From the NCBI GenBank assembly GCA_036745875.1, contig DAIOFH010000019.1:1-42561 (forward strand): DNA of 42,561 nt. Direction: 5' to 3'. This document shows, one piece after another, positions 41,561-42,561 of this stretch. Position numbers and translations under genes: made by a program. The stretch comes from DAIOFH01 sp036745875. GTDB lineage: Bacteria > Planctomycetota > SZUA-567. Each line of letters opens with the position of its first letter. The first letter of the stretch is position 1. The notes under the pieces were generated by a model, which saw only the letters and a program-made list of their open reading frames with translations, was not told the DNA's origin and did not search any database.

Positions 41561-42504
41561 CCGTTGTATTGGCGGTTGTGTTTTCGATGCCCACCGCTGA
41601 AGCGGCCGGGCTGTTTGCACGGCTCAGGGGGAACGACACTGCGAGCGGCGGCACCTTCCCCGAGACGGACGACCTTCCCGGCTTGGTCAAGTTGGGAAAA
41701 GTCGTCACCTACCGGGGTAAAAATTTCCTGGACTACTACGGTTCCCAGGCAAACCGCTTTCTCCAATACGGCATGCAGACGATGAAAACCGGCGACTACG
41801 ATTACGAAGGCGAAGGCCGGCGGGTCGTAATCGAAATCGCAACCATGGAGTCTGTCGACCGCGCCGCAGGCCTGTTCCATTACCACCGCGGCCACGTCCT
41901 CGGCAACAAGGGCAAGGATGTCAACATCGGCATCGAAGGCGTGGTGGATGTGGAGCGCGGCGGTAGGAACATCTATTTCTACAAGTCAAACCTGTTTGTA
42001 AAAATCGTCTACAGCGGGAAAATGCCCATACCAGACCTTACCCCCATAGCGAAGGCTGTCGACTCCAACATCTCGGCTGGCAGGGCGCAGCGACCCGAGG
42101 GCTTCAAGTATATCGACATTCAGGGGGTCGACATGCGCACGGTGGGCATGACTCCAGGCTATACTTTTTCCAGCGAATTTCTCCCAGCGTCGGTGTGGGC
42201 GAACGCGCCGGGTGCCGGCTCCAGCGCCTCCGACCTGTTCATCATCACCAGACGCAGCTCGAAAGAGGCGGCGGCGGTGTACAAGGATTACACCGGCTAT
42301 ATGCGCACCCTCGGCAAAAACTTCGACCAGTTCAAGCGGGGAAAACAGAACTTCACCCAGGGCGTCGACCCGGTGCAGGGTCGTGTCATCTTCACCACCT
42401 ACAAAAACGCCGTCATCATTGTGGCGAGGCCCGACGGCTATGAAAAAGGCGAAGCCATGATCCAGAAGGTGATGGCGAAGATTGATGCGGAAAAAGGGAA
42501 ATAA
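41533..42504 (+). CDS. Exported DUF6599-like protein
   Basis: This 323-aa protein has a signal peptide (cleavage near AEAA, residues 20-25). The mature part shows FLQYGMQTMKTGDYDYEG followed by VVIEIATMESVDRAAGLFHYHRG. This matches my recollection of DUF6599, where a YxxxGF..Y....VEIY pattern is followed by a GIY/LF segment. It then has a second similar half (about 210-315), with a SSKEAAAVYKDYTGYM segment. It has no catalytic motif I recognise and is probably periplasmic. AAGGAG six nt before the ATG is an excellent ribosome site. The start overlaps the TPR gene by 28 nt. Confidence 0.65.
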   Translation: MRYPTVAFLAVVLAVVFSMPTAEAAGLFARLRGNDTASGGTFPETDDLPGLVKLGKVVTYRGKNFLDYYGSQANRFLQYGMQTMKTGDYDYEGEGRRVVIEIATMESVDRAAGLFHYHRGHVLGNKGKDVNIGIEGVVDVERGGRNIYFYKSNLFVKIVYSGKMPIPDLTPIAKAVDSNISAGRAQRPEGFKYIDIQGVDMRTVGMTPGYTFSSEFLPASVWANAPGAGSSASDLFIITRRSSKEAAAVYKDYTGYMRTLGKNFDQFKRGKQNFTQGVDPVQGRVIFTTYKNAVIIVARPDGYEKGEAMIQKVMAKIDAEKGK

Positions 42505-42537
42505 GATAGTTATGTGTCAGCCATTGAATATAAAAGC

Positions 42538-42561
42538 GCCGCCTCGAAATATTCGGGGCGG
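42538..42561 (+). terminator. Possible terminator hairpin cut by the window end
   Basis: CCGCCTCG and CGGGGCGG can pair with one mismatch around an A/T-rich loop just after the last gene. Any T-tract would lie beyond the window. Confidence 0.4.

Noticed and set aside
1..42561. tRNA, rRNA, CRISPR arrays, insertion sequences, phage genes
   Set aside because: No cloverleaf-like sequences, rRNA segments, regularly spaced repeats, transposase or integrase genes were seen on either strand.

Overview
This 42.6 kb window is ordinary-density chromosomal sequence with 28 protein-coding genes that I can support. I see no rRNA, tRNA, CRISPR array, integrase or transposase. The host is a Gram-negative-type bacterium: it carries KdsC and an OstA/LptA-like lipopolysaccharide-transport protein, RND/MFP efflux, lipoprotein signal peptides and an HtrA protease. 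A planctomycete-style Ser/Thr kinase (DWG instead of DFG, long TPR tail) next to an ECF sigma factor of the type common in Planctomycetes/Verrucomicrobia, an NtrC activator with a FapA/DUF342 protein, and RecA with an ETTPGG loop suggest the PVC superphylum (Planctomycetota/Lentisphaerota-like). That placement is an inference, not a demonstration.

Layout. 1-5180 (+): a membrane hybrid histidine kinase, then a class II aldolase and a ribokinase-type sugar kinase closed by a strong bidirectional terminator. 5180-9860: a nested inverted-repeat element that runs into the stop codon of a 1402-aa SNF2 helicase (-), and a degenerate extragenic palindrome in the divergent spacer. 9858-13900 (+): a tight four-gene run of UbiB-type kinase, alpha/beta-hydrolase lipoprotein, HEAT-like lipoprotein and Memo-family protein. 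14121-15395 (+): a secreted DUF1573-like/acidic-linker/VOC fusion. 15470-19489 (-): Ser/Thr kinase followed by an ECF sigma factor. 19756-27170 (+): NtrB-like kinase, NtrC-like sigma-54 activator, FapA, RecA, HtrA-type protease and a DUF1854 protein, all closely spaced. 27171-31946 (-): a TRAP transporter (DctQM) followed, across an intrinsic terminator/attenuator, by PotABC. 32075-36468 (-): MFP plus RND pump. 36894-42504 (+): KdsC, a giant OstA/LptA-like protein, a TPR protein and a DUF6599-like exported protein.

How the genes work together. Signalling is prominent: a multi-step phosphorelay kinase, an NtrBC-type pair and a kinase/sigma pair. Envelope biogenesis (KdsC plus the giant OstA-repeat protein, HtrA, lipoproteins, efflux) is the second theme. 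The most unusual items are the roughly 1090-aa OstA-repeat protein directly after kdsC, the exported VOC fusion, the kinase-sigma pair, and two structured non-coding elements (5196-5343 and 36674-36753).
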